A DNA stretch of 64,000 nucleotides from an uncultured Duncaniella sp. (GTDB lineage Bacteria > Bacteroidota > Bacteroidia > Bacteroidales > Muribaculaceae): the NCBI GenBank assembly GCA_910577335.1, contig CAJTMJ010000015.1, positions 17,666 through 81,665 on the forward strand, in the 5' to 3' direction. The notes beneath the pieces are model-generated. The model saw only the letters and a program-made list of their open reading frames with translations, did no database searches and was not told the origin of the DNA. Positions 1 through 8,860 of the stretch are shown one piece after another; position 1 is the stretch's first letter, and every line of letters begins with the position of its first letter. Position numbers and translations under genes: made by a program.

Positions 1-622
1 CCATCGGTTTCCCCTGATACTCGAACCGGTTTATAGTGCGACCCTTTATCTCGCTGTTGTTGTGGGCGAATGTGCCGCTTCCGAATATCTCGAAATTCCG
101 TCCGTGGTAACTTAGGTTGAGAGCATCGTTTGCACTCCATTTCCGGCTCCTTTTCACCTCTGCCATGTCAATCACGCTAACCCCTTTGAGAAAATTTTGC
201 CGTGTGGTGATGAGGATTACCGCCTGAGTGGTGCTTTCATATTTGGCACCCGGGGCAAGAAGCAGCTCCACACGTTTGAGATTGGATGAAAGTAGTGTCT
301 TGAGTTCTTCCCCCTCACGCATCGGTCTGCCGTCTATGTATATTTCCGGTGTTCCTTTCCCGGTCACTGTCACAGCGTCGTTTTCGTCTACCTTTATAAG
401 CGGTAATTGGCGAAGCACGTCGTAGGCATTGCCGATTTCCGACAAGCTTGTGCCGGGAATGGTTGTGACGAGTCTGTTACCATCCATTTTGGTGGTATGC
501 TTAGCTGTCACCACCACTTCGTCAAGGAGGTTTTCCAATGAGTCAGGAATCGCTTTTTCCTGCGCAATCGCCGTGATAAATGTGAGTGCGGCGAACCATG
601 TGATAATTACAAATCTATTCAT
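1..622 (-). CDS. TonB-dependent receptor-like outer membrane protein, N-terminal part (runs off left edge)
   Basis: The leftward frame opens at the ATG at 622 and stays open to base 1, giving 207 codons without a stop. It starts with a signal peptide (MNRFVIITWFAALTFITAIA, cleavage after AQ). An EVVVTA motif like the TonB-box/plug start of Bacteroidota receptors follows at about residue 35, then a plug-like domain with DVLRQLPLIKV and PEIYIDGRPM. This resembles the outer membrane beta-barrel family (OMP_b-brl_3) found in many Bacteroidota, here without the usual N-terminal carboxypeptidase-regulatory domain. The barrel lies outside the window, so the substrate cannot be guessed. It has its own promoter box at 646-653. 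Family call fairly sure; function as importer or adhesin open. Confidence 0.8.
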   Translation of the reverse strand, partial: MNRFVIITWFAALTFITAIAQEKAIPDSLENLLDEVVVTAKHTTKMDGNRLVTTIPGTSLSEIGNAYDVLRQLPLIKVDENDAVTVTGKGTPEIYIDGRPMREGEELKTLLSSNLKRVELLLAPGAKYESTTQAVILITTRQNFLKGVSVIDMAEVKRSRKWSANDALNLSYHGRNFEIFGSGTFAHNNSEIKGRTINRFEYQGKPM

Positions 623-645
623 AACAAGAGTCTTTGATTTTGATG

Positions 646-653
646 CAAAGTTA
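646..653 (-). promoter_or_regulatory. -7 promoter box for the TonB-dependent receptor
   Basis: TAACTTTG on the minus strand matches the Bacteroidota -7 consensus TAnnTTTG and lies 24 bases before the ATG at 622, giving a short leader. Confidence 0.65.
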
Positions 654-770
654 CTCTGATTATATGGAATATCACTAATTCGCAGTCTGACTCACCGATT
701 TGTAATCATTTTGTAATTAAGGTATTACACAAGTGCGTTGCTCCGATTTTCTGACATGGAGTCGGGAGGG

Positions 771-1766
771 TCAGAAAACCGATAGATATAGGGCTTCATT
801 TTTCAGACCGCCCGATTTCAGTTTGCTTTTTAGACGTGATTTACGCTTATATATCACTTCTATTGTTTCACCAAGAAGCATACTGATGGCACGGTTGGAG
901 AATCCGCATGAAAGCAATGTCATGAGTTGGTAATCGTCCTCAGTGATGGAGGGCATGTCAGCCTTAAGTTTTGTCAGGATTCCGTTGCGACATTCGTTGA
1001 CTGATGCTTCGATTTCTGCCATTGTGCCGCTGTCGGTTTTTAGGCTCTCTATCTCCTTTTTCACCTGTTCGGCTATGGCTTTTCGTTCAGTCTTGGTGCC
1101 CTGCGCTTCATAGAAAGTGTCACACAGCTTTCCGATTAGTTCGAAGCGTTTGCTGAAAAGTTTTTCCACTTTCTCCTCCAACCCTGAGCAGTCGGCTTCA
1201 CGTACTGATAATAGAGACCTTAATCCAGATGCTTCGGCGAGAAGTGTTTCAGCTCTTAAATTTTGCATTTTAAGTCGCTGGCGTTGCCATACAATCACAC
1301 TGATAGCGAGGATTAATATGATAATTCCGGCAAAGGTATACCTTTCACGTGTCAGACGTTCCCGGTATAAGCTGTACTCACGTTCCTTCTGTATGTATAA
1401 TGCTGCTATGAGATTATCGCAACCGGCTTTCGAATCGGTATCGAGTAGTGTGCGTAATTCTTTTGCTCGTTGGAGTTGGTCTTTCAGATTATGGTGGTTG
1501 TAATAGGAGAGGGCTATATTAATAATGGTGTCCGATGGCGCTTTAAGATTGTTAGCCACCATTGCCTCACTGTATAGCATAGCCCATCGTGCCATGTCTG
1601 ACGAGTCGTCAATTTCAGATATATCAAGTGCGTTAAGTTGCTCGTATGCTTCTTGAGGATTTGTGCCGAGAAGTGATTGAGCATCATCAAGCTGTCTGCT
1701 GAAACTGCTTGACATCGTGCAGCCCGACAGCAGAAGTATGAAGAATATGTATAGTAACTTTTGCAT
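771..1766 (-). CDS. Membrane-anchored lipoprotein with TPR-like region and C-terminal LuxR-type HTH
   Basis: 331 residues. The N-terminus has a lipoprotein signal (LLLSGC, Cys16). An alpha-helical, TPR-like segment follows at about residues 22-125, then a single membrane helix at about 143-161 (FAGIIILILAISVIVW), a charged coiled coil at about 165-250, and a C-terminal helix-turn-helix with LLSCGFSNRAISMLLGETIEVIYKRKSRLKSK-like content. This is the architecture of the Bacteroidota TPR/HTH regulators, which have a periplasmic sensor part and a cytoplasmic DNA-binding part across the inner membrane. A lipobox plus a membrane helix is typical of the group. The regulated genes are unknown; the receptor gene next door is one candidate by position only. 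It has its own promoter at 1795-1802. Confidence 0.7.
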   Translation of the reverse strand: MQKLLYIFFILLLSGCTMSSSFSRQLDDAQSLLGTNPQEAYEQLNALDISEIDDSSDMARWAMLYSEAMVANNLKAPSDTIINIALSYYNHHNLKDQLQRAKELRTLLDTDSKAGCDNLIAALYIQKEREYSLYRERLTRERYTFAGIIILILAISVIVWQRQRLKMQNLRAETLLAEASGLRSLLSVREADCSGLEEKVEKLFSKRFELIGKLCDTFYEAQGTKTERKAIAEQVKKEIESLKTDSGTMAEIEASVNECRNGILTKLKADMPSITEDDYQLMTLLSCGFSNRAISMLLGETIEVIYKRKSRLKSKLKSGGLKNEALYLSVF

Positions 1767-1794
1767 AATCTGATGATGATTTTCTGAAACGTTG

Positions 1795-1802
1795 CAAAAT
1801 TA
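1795..1802 (-). promoter_or_regulatory. -7 promoter box for the TPR/HTH regulator
   Basis: TAATTTTG on the minus strand, 29 bases before the start at 1766, fits TAnnTTTG. Confidence 0.6.
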
Positions 1803-1812
1803 ATCAATACTA

Positions 1813-2109
1813 TCAGTTCCGGCAAAAATAATGTTTGAAAAACTCGACCGGCGTAAAGAAAATCATGCGGGGTCCGGAGTAACGCATCACCTTACGTATG
1901 CGTTCTCGCATGTCAGGACGGTAACAATGTGTAAGGCATCGTCTGCAAGCACTCTTGCTATCGCCATATTTGCAATGAGACAGTCTGAGAGCCGCATATT
2001 CCATCAAAGCCTTACATTCAGGGCAAATTTCCGAATTTCCCTCTTTATGCCGGCAATAGATGCGTATCATGAGATTGACTATCCTTATCTCTTTCTCAAT
2101 TCTCGACAT
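1813..2109 (-). CDS. ygbA: YgbA family (nitrous oxide-stimulated promoter) protein
   Basis: 98 residues. Conserved features of the YgbA_NO family are visible: MIRIYC near the start, the Cys cluster CPECKAL, a second cluster CRRCLTHCY, and the closing RERIRKVMRYSGPRM segment. In enterobacteria ygbA is a small cytoplasmic protein controlled by the NO regulator NsrR; its biochemical role was long unclear. The five cysteines suggest metal or iron-sulfur binding (inference). Its first 14 bases overlap the end of the upstream GNAT gene, so the two are translationally coupled. It is the last gene of a three-gene leftward operon. Confidence 0.8.
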   Translation of the reverse strand: MSRIEKEIRIVNLMIRIYCRHKEGNSEICPECKALMEYAALRLSHCKYGDSKSACRRCLTHCYRPDMRERIRKVMRYSGPRMIFFTPVEFFKHYFCRN

Positions 2110-2611
2110 CAGTGTGTTTATGGCTGTTTACAAATTGGAAGGCTATGCGCTCGGAGCCGTCAGCTATATTTATGATTCCGCAGCGGGTGAACCCAAGCTT
2201 TGTGACCGCATTGCGCATAGGTAGGTTATCGGCGTGAGTGTCTATTCTGACATCTTTGCCTGTCATTAGAGCGTATTCCACAGCTTTTCTCAGTATGCCG
2301 TGGGTGCTACCGTCAGAAGCTATGCGATGAATTGTGACGTAGGGACTGTCATTTAGCCATTCGCCGTCTCTTATTATAATATAGGTAGGCTCGGGTACTG
2401 TCATCATGCAGAATGTGCCTATGATGTTCCCGGTATTATCAGTGACCGTGTGGCTCCATCCATTGGCTATGTCATTCATGAGCACATCCTCGGTCGGGTA
2501 TCCGTTTATCCATTGCTCAAGGTTGCCGGTTGATCGCATGAATTTTTTTGCGATTTCAAACACCTCCATGAGCTGTGGAATATCCTCTTTGCGTGTTAGC
2601 CTTATTTCCAT
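2096..2611 (-). CDS. GNAT family N-acetyltransferase
   Basis: 171 residues. The start MEIRLTRKEDIPQLMEVFE is the usual GNAT beta1-alpha1. A central strand carries YVTIHRIASDGSTHGILRKA, matching the acetyl-CoA-binding region although the pyrophosphate loop (Q/RxxGxG/A) is only loosely kept as SDGSTHG. A C-terminal DNLPMRNAVTKLGFTRCG is the typical N-x-x-x-x-x-x-x-K-L-G-F end. It probably acetylates a small molecule in the cytoplasm; the substrate is unknown. It sits 10 bases after the PH-domain gene and overlaps ygbA. Confidence 0.8.
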   Translation of the reverse strand: MEIRLTRKEDIPQLMEVFEIAKKFMRSTGNLEQWINGYPTEDVLMNDIANGWSHTVTDNTGNIIGTFCMMTVPEPTYIIIRDGEWLNDSPYVTIHRIASDGSTHGILRKAVEYALMTGKDVRIDTHADNLPMRNAVTKLGFTRCGIINIADGSERIAFQFVNSHKHTDVEN

Positions 2612-2621
2612 TTATCTACTG

Positions 2622-3134
2622 TTAGTCGGCAATATTTTCAGTTCTTTTCAGCCGAAGGTTGATTTGAGTGCTCATCTCATCTGCGTTTTTGCAGGAGATA
2701 ACATATTTTTTCCCCGATTTTAAGGTTACGAGTATCAGTTGGTCCATACGAGTGCCATAGACGAAAAACTTTCCAAGCTCCTGATTGCGGTAATGACCCC
2801 AATAGCCCATAAACCCGCTGCTACCTAAGGTTCTTACAAAATTCATGGTGCGTTGATAGGGAGCCACGGAAGCTATGTCGGCTAACGGGATGATTTTCTT
2901 TGAAATCAATTTGCCTATTATCAGTAATGAGTTGGTGACCTCCACATATTTCGGGCAGTAATATAATCCGCAGATGAAACTGATGAAAAGCAGAGCCGCC
3001 ACTATGATCAAGGCGAAGTCTTGTCCTGACGAATGGGTGTTTATAAACGGTATTGCCGCCCATGCTATGAATAGCAATACAGTTATTACTATCGAGGATG
3101 TATTCCAATTACAAGGCTGTCGATATTTGAACAT
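2622..3134 (-). CDS. Small membrane protein with bacterial PH-like domain
   Basis: 170 residues. Two membrane helices lie near residues 15-30 and 40-60 (IVITVLLFIAWAAIPFI; FALIIVAALLFISFICG). A soluble domain with YVEVTNSLLIIGKLISKKIIPLADI-type strands and an LVTLKSGKKYVISCKNADE end follows, the pattern of bacterial PH domains (bPH). Function unknown; such proteins are often membrane-associated scaffolds. It is first in the operon with the GNAT and ygbA genes. The promoter is at 3194-3201, leaving a leader of about 55 bases. Confidence 0.65.
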   Translation of the reverse strand: MFKYRQPCNWNTSSIVITVLLFIAWAAIPFINTHSSGQDFALIIVAALLFISFICGLYYCPKYVEVTNSLLIIGKLISKKIIPLADIASVAPYQRTMNFVRTLGSSGFMGYWGHYRNQELGKFFVYGTRMDQLILVTLKSGKKYVISCKNADEMSTQINLRLKRTENIAD

Positions 3135-3193
3135 GGTTCGAATTTTAGTTTTGAATATCTTTGAGCGATGGATTCTGATTAGTCCTATCTCCG

Positions 3194-3201
3194 CAAAGTT
3201 A
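3194..3201 (-). promoter_or_regulatory. -7 promoter box for the PH-GNAT-ygbA operon
   Basis: TAACTTTG on the minus strand, 60 bases before the start at 3134, fits TAnnTTTG. Confidence 0.55.
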
Positions 3202-3240
3202 ATTATTATTTCCGAAATGATGATTGGTAAGTGGCGAAAA

Positions 3241-3570
3241 TCAACTGTGCAGTCTCTTTAGATATTTAATCCAACTGTAATGTTTCCGCCTTTTAAGATA
3301 TGTGAGATCATGACCGTATAGATATGCTTCCTGTTCAAAAGATATAGCATAGTATGCGGCTCTCCAATTTCGAAGGATAACCAAACGGCACAGCCAATCC
3401 AATATATACATTATATAAAATGGTATGTATAGCAATTCACGCTGCTGTGCGTTGTGTATACGCTCATGGTTGATTACCCACTTGTCAATCCATCCTTTGT
3501 CACTCGTCCACAGTGTCCCGAAGAGATTGACACAAAAACCGTCAGGAATCAATCGGCATTTGATTATCAT
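3241..3570 (-). CDS. Small zincin-like protein of unknown function
   Basis: 109 residues. The motif NHERIHNAQQRE is a HExxH variant (HERIH), and a downstream FEQEAYLYG could supply a glutamate ligand about 42 residues later, as in gluzincins. A hydrophobic stretch (LLYIPFYIMYILDWL) between them suggests membrane contact. Small Bacteroidota proteins of this type are usually annotated as hypothetical. Protease activity is inference from motifs only. It has its own promoter at 3594-3601 and is not coupled to neighbours. Confidence 0.55.
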   Translation of the reverse strand: MIIKCRLIPDGFCVNLFGTLWTSDKGWIDKWVINHERIHNAQQRELLYIPFYIMYILDWLCRLVILRNWRAAYYAISFEQEAYLYGHDLTYLKRRKHYSWIKYLKRLHS

Positions 3571-3593
3571 TGTTTGATTTTAATTCTTTGAAG

Positions 3594-3601
3594 CAAAGAT
3601 A
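3594..3601 (-). promoter_or_regulatory. -7 promoter box for the zincin-like gene
   Basis: TATCTTTG on the minus strand, 24 bases before the start at 3570. Confidence 0.6.
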
Positions 3602-3671
3602 CGAATTATACTTATATATAAAACGATTTGGAAGTATGAATTGAAATATTACGGCTCTTAGTTTAGAAAAA

Positions 3672-3703
3672 TTTGCATAATATGACGGATATGGTTAACT
3701 TTG
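3672..3703 (+). promoter_or_regulatory. Promoter of the GH8 gene (-33 and -7)
   Basis: TTTG at 3672-3675 and TAACTTTG at 3696-3703 with a 20-base spacer match the Bacteroidota sigma-ABfr consensus. This leaves a leader of about 70 bases. Confidence 0.7.
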
Positions 3704-3778
3704 ACGTAGAACTGATTTAGTCTGTATAAAATTTAAATCAGTTGGTGTATTTGAGTTTATCACATATTTACTGCCCGT

Positions 3779-4984
3779 ATGAATTTCAGAACATTATTTG
3801 TAGTCCAGTTTATTTTTATTGCTGCTTTTGCAACAAAAGCTGATAATCTATTCAATTCGCTTCTCGGTAAGAGTGATGAGGAGGTAGATGCCAGAATAAA
3901 TCAGGTGTGGGAGCATTTCTTTACTCCCGCAGATTTAAGTAGGTATGAGGAACCGAATGAGACTTCTGTGTATTACGAATGTCCTGACGGCACAGCTTTT
4001 GTTATGGATACCGGTAATAATGATGTGCGTTCCGAAGGGATGTCATACGGAATGATGATAAGCGTGCAATTAGACCATCGTGAGCAATTTGACAAATTAT
4101 GGGAATGGTCTAAACGCCACATGGCGTATGAACTCGGCTCTGCATGGGATGGCTATTTCTGTTGGCAATGCAAGCCTGACGGTTCGAAGATAGGTGGAAG
4201 CAATGCCTCGGATGGGGAGTTATATTACATAACAGCACTTTTTCTTGCATCAGAGCGTTGGAATGAACCTCGATATGCCGAAGAAGCGAATACGATTTTG
4301 GCAAAAATCATGAATAAGGATGGCGAAACATCCGGTGTATATAACCTATATAATCGTGATAACGGACTTATCACATTCGTGCCTGACCGAATGGGGTGCG
4401 GATTCAGCGATCCTTCCTACCAGCTTCCGGCATTTCTTGACAAATGGGCATCGGTGGCAGAGGCTGACAATGAGTTTTGGGAAAGAGCGGCTATGGAAGC
4501 TCGTAAACATCTTATTGCTTCCTCACATCCTGTCACAGGGCTATATCCTGATTATAGTGAATATGACGGAAGAGCCTATAAGTGGGTTCATGCAGGATAT
4601 GATACCTCGATTTATATGTATGATGCCATAAGATGCGCCATGAATGTAGGAATGGACTATTATCTGTGTGGAAAAGATAAGGTTAATCAGACAGAAGTGA
4701 TGAGCCGCCTGTTGACTTTCTTTAAAAACGATGGTTTCAAGCATGGTCATTTTGCTCTTGACGGGTCAATGGCATCGGGAGGTTACTCGAGGGGTATGGA
4801 TGGTGCGAATGCAGTCGGAGCTATGGCTCTTGCTTCGTCAGAAATTCCCGGTCATAAGGAATTGGCAAAGGAATATGTGCAACGCCTTTGGGATGCCAGA
4901 CCGCCAAAAGGTAAATATCGCTATTATGAAGGTTTGGTTTATTTCCTGTCCATGCTCCATGTCTCAGGTCGCTTCTCGCTGTAG
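3779..4984 (+). CDS. Secreted glycoside hydrolase family 8 enzyme
   Basis: 401 residues with a signal peptide (FLFIAAF-like core, cleavage after ATKA). GH8 landmarks are in order: RSEGMSYGMM with the candidate catalytic acid Glu near residue 85, SAWDGYFCWQC, then NASDGELYYITALFLA with an Asp in the (alpha/alpha)6 barrel centre, and SDPSYQLPAF, typical of reducing-end xylose-releasing exo-oligoxylanases and endoglucanases. It probably hydrolyses beta-1,4 xylan or glucan oligosaccharides in the periplasm or at the surface. Length is normal for the family. It stands directly before polysaccharide export genes but has a separate promoter, so it could also trim the exported polymer, as BcsZ does for cellulose (inference). 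Confidence 0.88.
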   Translation: MNFRTLFVVQFIFIAAFATKADNLFNSLLGKSDEEVDARINQVWEHFFTPADLSRYEEPNETSVYYECPDGTAFVMDTGNNDVRSEGMSYGMMISVQLDHREQFDKLWEWSKRHMAYELGSAWDGYFCWQCKPDGSKIGGSNASDGELYYITALFLASERWNEPRYAEEANTILAKIMNKDGETSGVYNLYNRDNGLITFVPDRMGCGFSDPSYQLPAFLDKWASVAEADNEFWERAAMEARKHLIASSHPVTGLYPDYSEYDGRAYKWVHAGYDTSIYMYDAIRCAMNVGMDYYLCGKDKVNQTEVMSRLLTFFKNDGFKHGHFALDGSMASGGYSRGMDGANAVGAMALASSEIPGHKELAKEYVQRLWDARPPKGKYRYYEGLVYFLSMLHVSGRFSL

Positions 4985-5056
4985 AGGGGATAGGGTAGAG
5001 GCTCTTAACCAGTGATGACGTATGGATGATAAATTTCAATTATGATGCGGTACTAA

Positions 5057-5088
5057 TTTGGATAAAAGGAGAATAATCAGTAATTTTG
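5057..5088 (+). promoter_or_regulatory. Promoter of the polysaccharide export pair (-33 and -7)
   Basis: TTTG at 5057-5060 and TAATTTTG at 5081-5088 with a 20-base spacer; the start codon is 54 bases further. Confidence 0.7.
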
Positions 5089-5142
5089 CGCTCTGAAAAT
5101 AACGGAATCTTATTTCAGCCTTTATAATCACTACACTCCTAT

Positions 5143-7560
5143 ATGAGAATAATAAAATTTAAGAGTACCCTATGCGTGCTTTTGACCGCCACGGTCCTGT
5201 CATCCGTGACGGTGGCAGCTTATGCCGACATGACCGATGAACAAGTTGTTGAATATGTGAAACAACAACGGAGTACCGGTAAAACTGAGCGCCAGATCGG
5301 CAAGGAGCTGATAGCAAACGGCGTCACAAAGGAGCAGATAGAACGTGTGCGTAAAAAATACGCTTCTTCCGAAACCCAGTTGCAGGCTAAGCCGAAAGTT
5401 GACACTAAGGTAGTGCGTCAGGCTGCAGAGAACGCCCCTGACAATCCTACAGTTCAGACTGTCGCAGCAATTGAGTCTCAACCAATTGAACTGAAACCCA
5501 CCAGCAACATATTTGGTCATAATGTATTCTCATCAGAGACACTTTCATTTGAACCTAACGAAAATCAAGCCACTCCGCAGGACTATCGTCTTGGTCCCGG
5601 CGATGAGGTGGTAATTGATATCTGGGGAGCGAGTGAAGACCGTCTGCGTGAGACCATATCACCCGAGGGTAACATAATTGTGGAACAGCTCGGTCCGATC
5701 TACCTCAACGGAATGACTATCGGGGAGGCAAACGACCATATCCGCAAGCTGTTCGCTTACAAATATGCCGGTGTTGAGGAAGCAGAGACTGACATAAGCC
5801 TCACACTCGGAGCTGTGCGCACCATACAGGTCAACATTATGGGCGAGGTTGCCACTCCCGGTACCTATAGATTGTCACCGTTCTCCACTGTGTTCCATGC
5901 GTTGTATCGTTCAGGTGGTATAACCAACATCGGTACTCTGCGTAACATCGAAATCATGCGTGCCGGACGTCGTATTGCGACTGTGGATGTCTATGATTAT
6001 CTGTTCGGAGGTAAAAACTCACAGAATATCAATCTGCAGGAGGGCGATGTCATAATTGTACCTCCCTACGAAACCTTAGTTCAGATGGACGGCAATTTCA
6101 AGCGCCCTATGTACTATGAAGCTAAAAAGGGTGAAAGCCTTGCTGACATTATCCATTATGCCGGAGGCTTTTCAAGCAACGCATACACTGATGTTGTAAG
6201 ACTTAGACGCAGAACAGGCAAAGAAAACGAGCTGTTCAATGTAAGATCTGACGAGTTCGCCACTTATCCTTTGCAGGATGGTGATGTGGTGATCGTGGGT
6301 GAAATCCTCGATAGATTCTCTAACAGAGTACAGGTTAGAGGACAGGTTATGCGTCCCGGCACTTATGCTTTAGGAGCTGATATGGCTACTCTGCGTGATC
6401 TCGTAAATAAGGCTGACGGACTTGTTGAAGATGCTTACACTGAACGTGCATTGATCTATCGTGAAGGTCCGGACCTCACGCTTCAGGTAATTCCCGTTGA
6501 TCTCGGTGCTGTTATGAATGGCACTGCTCCGGATGTGGAATTGAAACGAAACGACATTATTGAGATAGCGAGCCTTCAGGAAATCATTGACCGTGGCGGT
6601 TTCACCATCCAAGGTCTTGTTGCCGATCCGGGTACATATCCCTACGCTGAGAATACCACTATCGAAGACCTTATTCTTCAAGCCGGCGGTATGCTTCAGG
6701 GTGCGTCAACCGCCCGTATCGAAGTGGCTCGTCGAATCATCGACCCGAAATCGCTTCGACCCAGTAATGAAACCGCTGAGATTTTCAGTTTCCCATACAA
6801 TGGCGGTAAGGTAGGTTCCAATGGATTCACTCTCGAACCATACGATATCGTTACAGTGCGTAAGAGCCCGGTATATGTCGCTCAGCAGAGAGTGGCTATC
6901 GGTGGTGAGGTTGCGTTTGAAGGTGCTTATACCATTTCAAAACGAAATGAGCGTCTTTCTGACCTCGTGAATCGTGCCGGTGGTCTTACAAATGCTGCAT
7001 ACGTGCGCGGCGCTCACCTCAGCCGAAAGATGACTGAATATGAGATGCAAGCCAGAGAGGAAAGTATGCGCATAGCCCGCATGATGAGAGGTGGCGAAGG
7101 AACAGACTCTATCTCTATGGATAAAATGGTATTGTCCGACCGTTATAATGTGGGTATTGAACTTGACAAGGCTATGGCTAACCCCGGCAGTGACGAGGAT
7201 CTCGTGCTGCAGGAAGGTGATGTGCTCTTCATCCCGCAGCTTGTAAACACAGTCAGAGTGCAGGGCGATGTCTTGTTCCCCAACACTGTGGTGTATAAGA
7301 AAGGTGAAAACCTTAAGTATTATATCAATCAGGCTGGCGGTTACGGCTCAAGAGCAAAGAAGAGCCATGCATACGTAGTGTATCTCAACGGTACCGTCGC
7401 TCGTGCGAAGGGTAAAGTGGCTATTGAACCGGGCTGTCAGATTATAGTGCCCTCTAAGGCTCCCGGCAAGGGTCCTGACTGGCAAGCTATAATGTCTGTG
7501 GCATCTGTCGGTGGTACACTTGGAACTATGGCGGCAGCTATCGCTACTCTTTTGAAATAA
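5143..7560 (+). CDS. Polysaccharide biosynthesis/export protein (Wza-like, multi-SLBB)
   Basis: 805 residues. There is a signal peptide to about residue 29 and a short charged helical region (EQVVEYVKQQR). A Poly_export domain (DYRLGPGDEVVIDIWG, about 147-230) is followed by a series of SLBB domains, seen as repeats of the type VNIMGEVATPGTYRL, VQVRGQVMRPGTYAL, FTIQGLVADPGTYPY, VAIGGEVAFEGAYTI and VRVQGDVLFPNTVVY. A small hydrophobic C-terminus closes the protein. Much longer than E. coli Wza (about 380) because of the extra SLBB units, and without a clear lipobox. It should form the outer-membrane/periplasmic export channel for capsule or exopolysaccharide, together with the Wzz-like protein encoded 26 bases downstream. 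Confidence 0.9.
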   Translation: MRIIKFKSTLCVLLTATVLSSVTVAAYADMTDEQVVEYVKQQRSTGKTERQIGKELIANGVTKEQIERVRKKYASSETQLQAKPKVDTKVVRQAAENAPDNPTVQTVAAIESQPIELKPTSNIFGHNVFSSETLSFEPNENQATPQDYRLGPGDEVVIDIWGASEDRLRETISPEGNIIVEQLGPIYLNGMTIGEANDHIRKLFAYKYAGVEEAETDISLTLGAVRTIQVNIMGEVATPGTYRLSPFSTVFHALYRSGGITNIGTLRNIEIMRAGRRIATVDVYDYLFGGKNSQNINLQEGDVIIVPPYETLVQMDGNFKRPMYYEAKKGESLADIIHYAGGFSSNAYTDVVRLRRRTGKENELFNVRSDEFATYPLQDGDVVIVGEILDRFSNRVQVRGQVMRPGTYALGADMATLRDLVNKADGLVEDAYTERALIYREGPDLTLQVIPVDLGAVMNGTAPDVELKRNDIIEIASLQEIIDRGGFTIQGLVADPGTYPYAENTTIEDLILQAGGMLQGASTARIEVARRIIDPKSLRPSNETAEIFSFPYNGGKVGSNGFTLEPYDIVTVRKSPVYVAQQRVAIGGEVAFEGAYTISKRNERLSDLVNRAGGLTNAAYVRGAHLSRKMTEYEMQAREESMRIARMMRGGEGTDSISMDKMVLSDRYNVGIELDKAMANPGSDEDLVLQEGDVLFIPQLVNTVRVQGDVLFPNTVVYKKGENLKYYINQAGGYGSRAKKSHAYVVYLNGTVARAKGKVAIEPGCQIIVPSKAPGKGPDWQAIMSVASVGGTLGTMAAAIATLLK

Positions 7561-7586
7561 CCAATCCTAATTCAACCCTATACAAA

Positions 7587-8735
7587 ATGATAGACGAGAA
7601 AAACAATATTGATGATCCTCGTGATGACGAGCAGGAGATTGATCTTCTCGAACTCGCCCAAAAATTGTGGGCTGACCGTAGGTTCATATTAAAGATTGCG
7701 CTTTTTGGAGTGTTGACAGGATTGGTGGTAGCATTTTCCATCCCTAAGGAATATACCACTACTATTAAGCTTGCCCCTGAATTTACCGATAGCAAGCAGA
7801 TGTCGGGAGGTCTCGGCGCTCTTGCATCGATGGCTGGAATCAATGCCGGTGGAAGTGGCGTTGAGGCTGTACAGCCGCAGCTTTACCCTGACATTGTGTC
7901 ATCAGTTCCGTTCACTATCGGGCTGTTTGATGTCCCGGTGACTGATAAGAATGGGGAACTGAACACCACAGTTAGAAAGTATCTTGAGGAGGAAACTTCG
8001 GCTCCATGGTGGAGTGCGGTGATGAGTCTTCCCGGTAAAATGATAGGTGGTGTGATGTCTATATTTTCCGATAGCGAGGATGAGATAGCGGCTGATTCGG
8101 TGAACACTTTCCGACTTTCAAAGGACGAGAGCGCCATAGCTGAGGCTCTTAATGCCCGTGTGTCGGCTGATGTTGACACTAAGACATCAATCATCACTCT
8201 TTCGGCTACAATGCAGGACCCGATGGTATCCGCCCTTCTTGCCGATACGGTTGCCGAACGTCTTAAGGCTTATGTGACAAGCTACCGTACTAACAAGGCG
8301 CGTGAAGACTTGGAATACTCCAAGAAGCTTAACGATGAGGCGAAAAAAGAGTATTACAAGGCTCAGCAACGTTATGCTGATTACATGGATAAGAATCAGG
8401 GCATAGTGCTCCGTTCGGCACGTACTGAGCAGGAGCGTTTGCAGAATGAAGCATCGCTTGCATTCAATCTCTATAACACCACTGCGCAGCGTCTTCAAGC
8501 TGCCAAAGCAAAGGTTCAGGAGATTACCCCTGTCTACACCGTGGTTCAGCCTGCCACTGTGCCTTTAAGAGCTTCCAAGCCTTCTAAAATGCTTATCCTT
8601 GTAGGATTTGTGTTCTTGGCAGTCGTAGGCGCAAGCGCATGGATACTCTTTGGTAGAGGGATTGTGGAGGAGTTCCGCAAATCAGGTAAAAATAAAGAGG
8701 AAGCTCCCGAGCCTAAAGCCATAGATAAGGAATAA
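7587..8735 (+). CDS. Wzz-like chain-length determinant / polysaccharide co-polymerase
   Basis: 382 residues. An acidic N-terminus (DDPRDDEQEIDLLELAQKL) precedes a first membrane helix near residues 35-52. A long periplasmic part has coiled coil (about 225-315), and a second membrane helix lies near 330-352, preceded by VVQPATVPLRASKP, the proline-rich signature of Wzz. No kinase domain follows, so it is the separate PCP type. Partner of the upstream Wza-like channel, spanning inner membrane to periplasm. No glycosyltransferases lie next to it, so the repeat-unit genes must be elsewhere. A strong hairpin ends the transcript at 8764-8814. Confidence 0.87.
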   Translation: MIDEKNNIDDPRDDEQEIDLLELAQKLWADRRFILKIALFGVLTGLVVAFSIPKEYTTTIKLAPEFTDSKQMSGGLGALASMAGINAGGSGVEAVQPQLYPDIVSSVPFTIGLFDVPVTDKNGELNTTVRKYLEEETSAPWWSAVMSLPGKMIGGVMSIFSDSEDEIAADSVNTFRLSKDESAIAEALNARVSADVDTKTSIITLSATMQDPMVSALLADTVAERLKAYVTSYRTNKAREDLEYSKKLNDEAKKEYYKAQQRYADYMDKNQGIVLRSARTEQERLQNEASLAFNLYNTTAQRLQAAKAKVQEITPVYTVVQPATVPLRASKPSKMLILVGFVFLAVVGASAWILFGRGIVEEFRKSGKNKEEAPEPKAIDKE

Positions 8736-8763
8736 TATCCTTCCGGGATATAAATTTATTAGC

Positions 8764-8814
8764 ATAGCCATTAATCGCCACAGAGGTAAGTCCTCTGTGG
8801 CGATTAATGGCTAT
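8764..8814 (+). terminator. Rho-independent-type hairpin after the export operon
   Basis: A perfect 23-bp stem (arm starts ATAGCCATTAATCGCC) with a 5-base loop; the flanks are AT-rich. Unusually long and perfect for a terminator. Confidence 0.75.
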
Positions 8815-8860
8815 TTATATGCGTTGATTTGCATAAATGAAAAAAATTATCATTCCCGAT

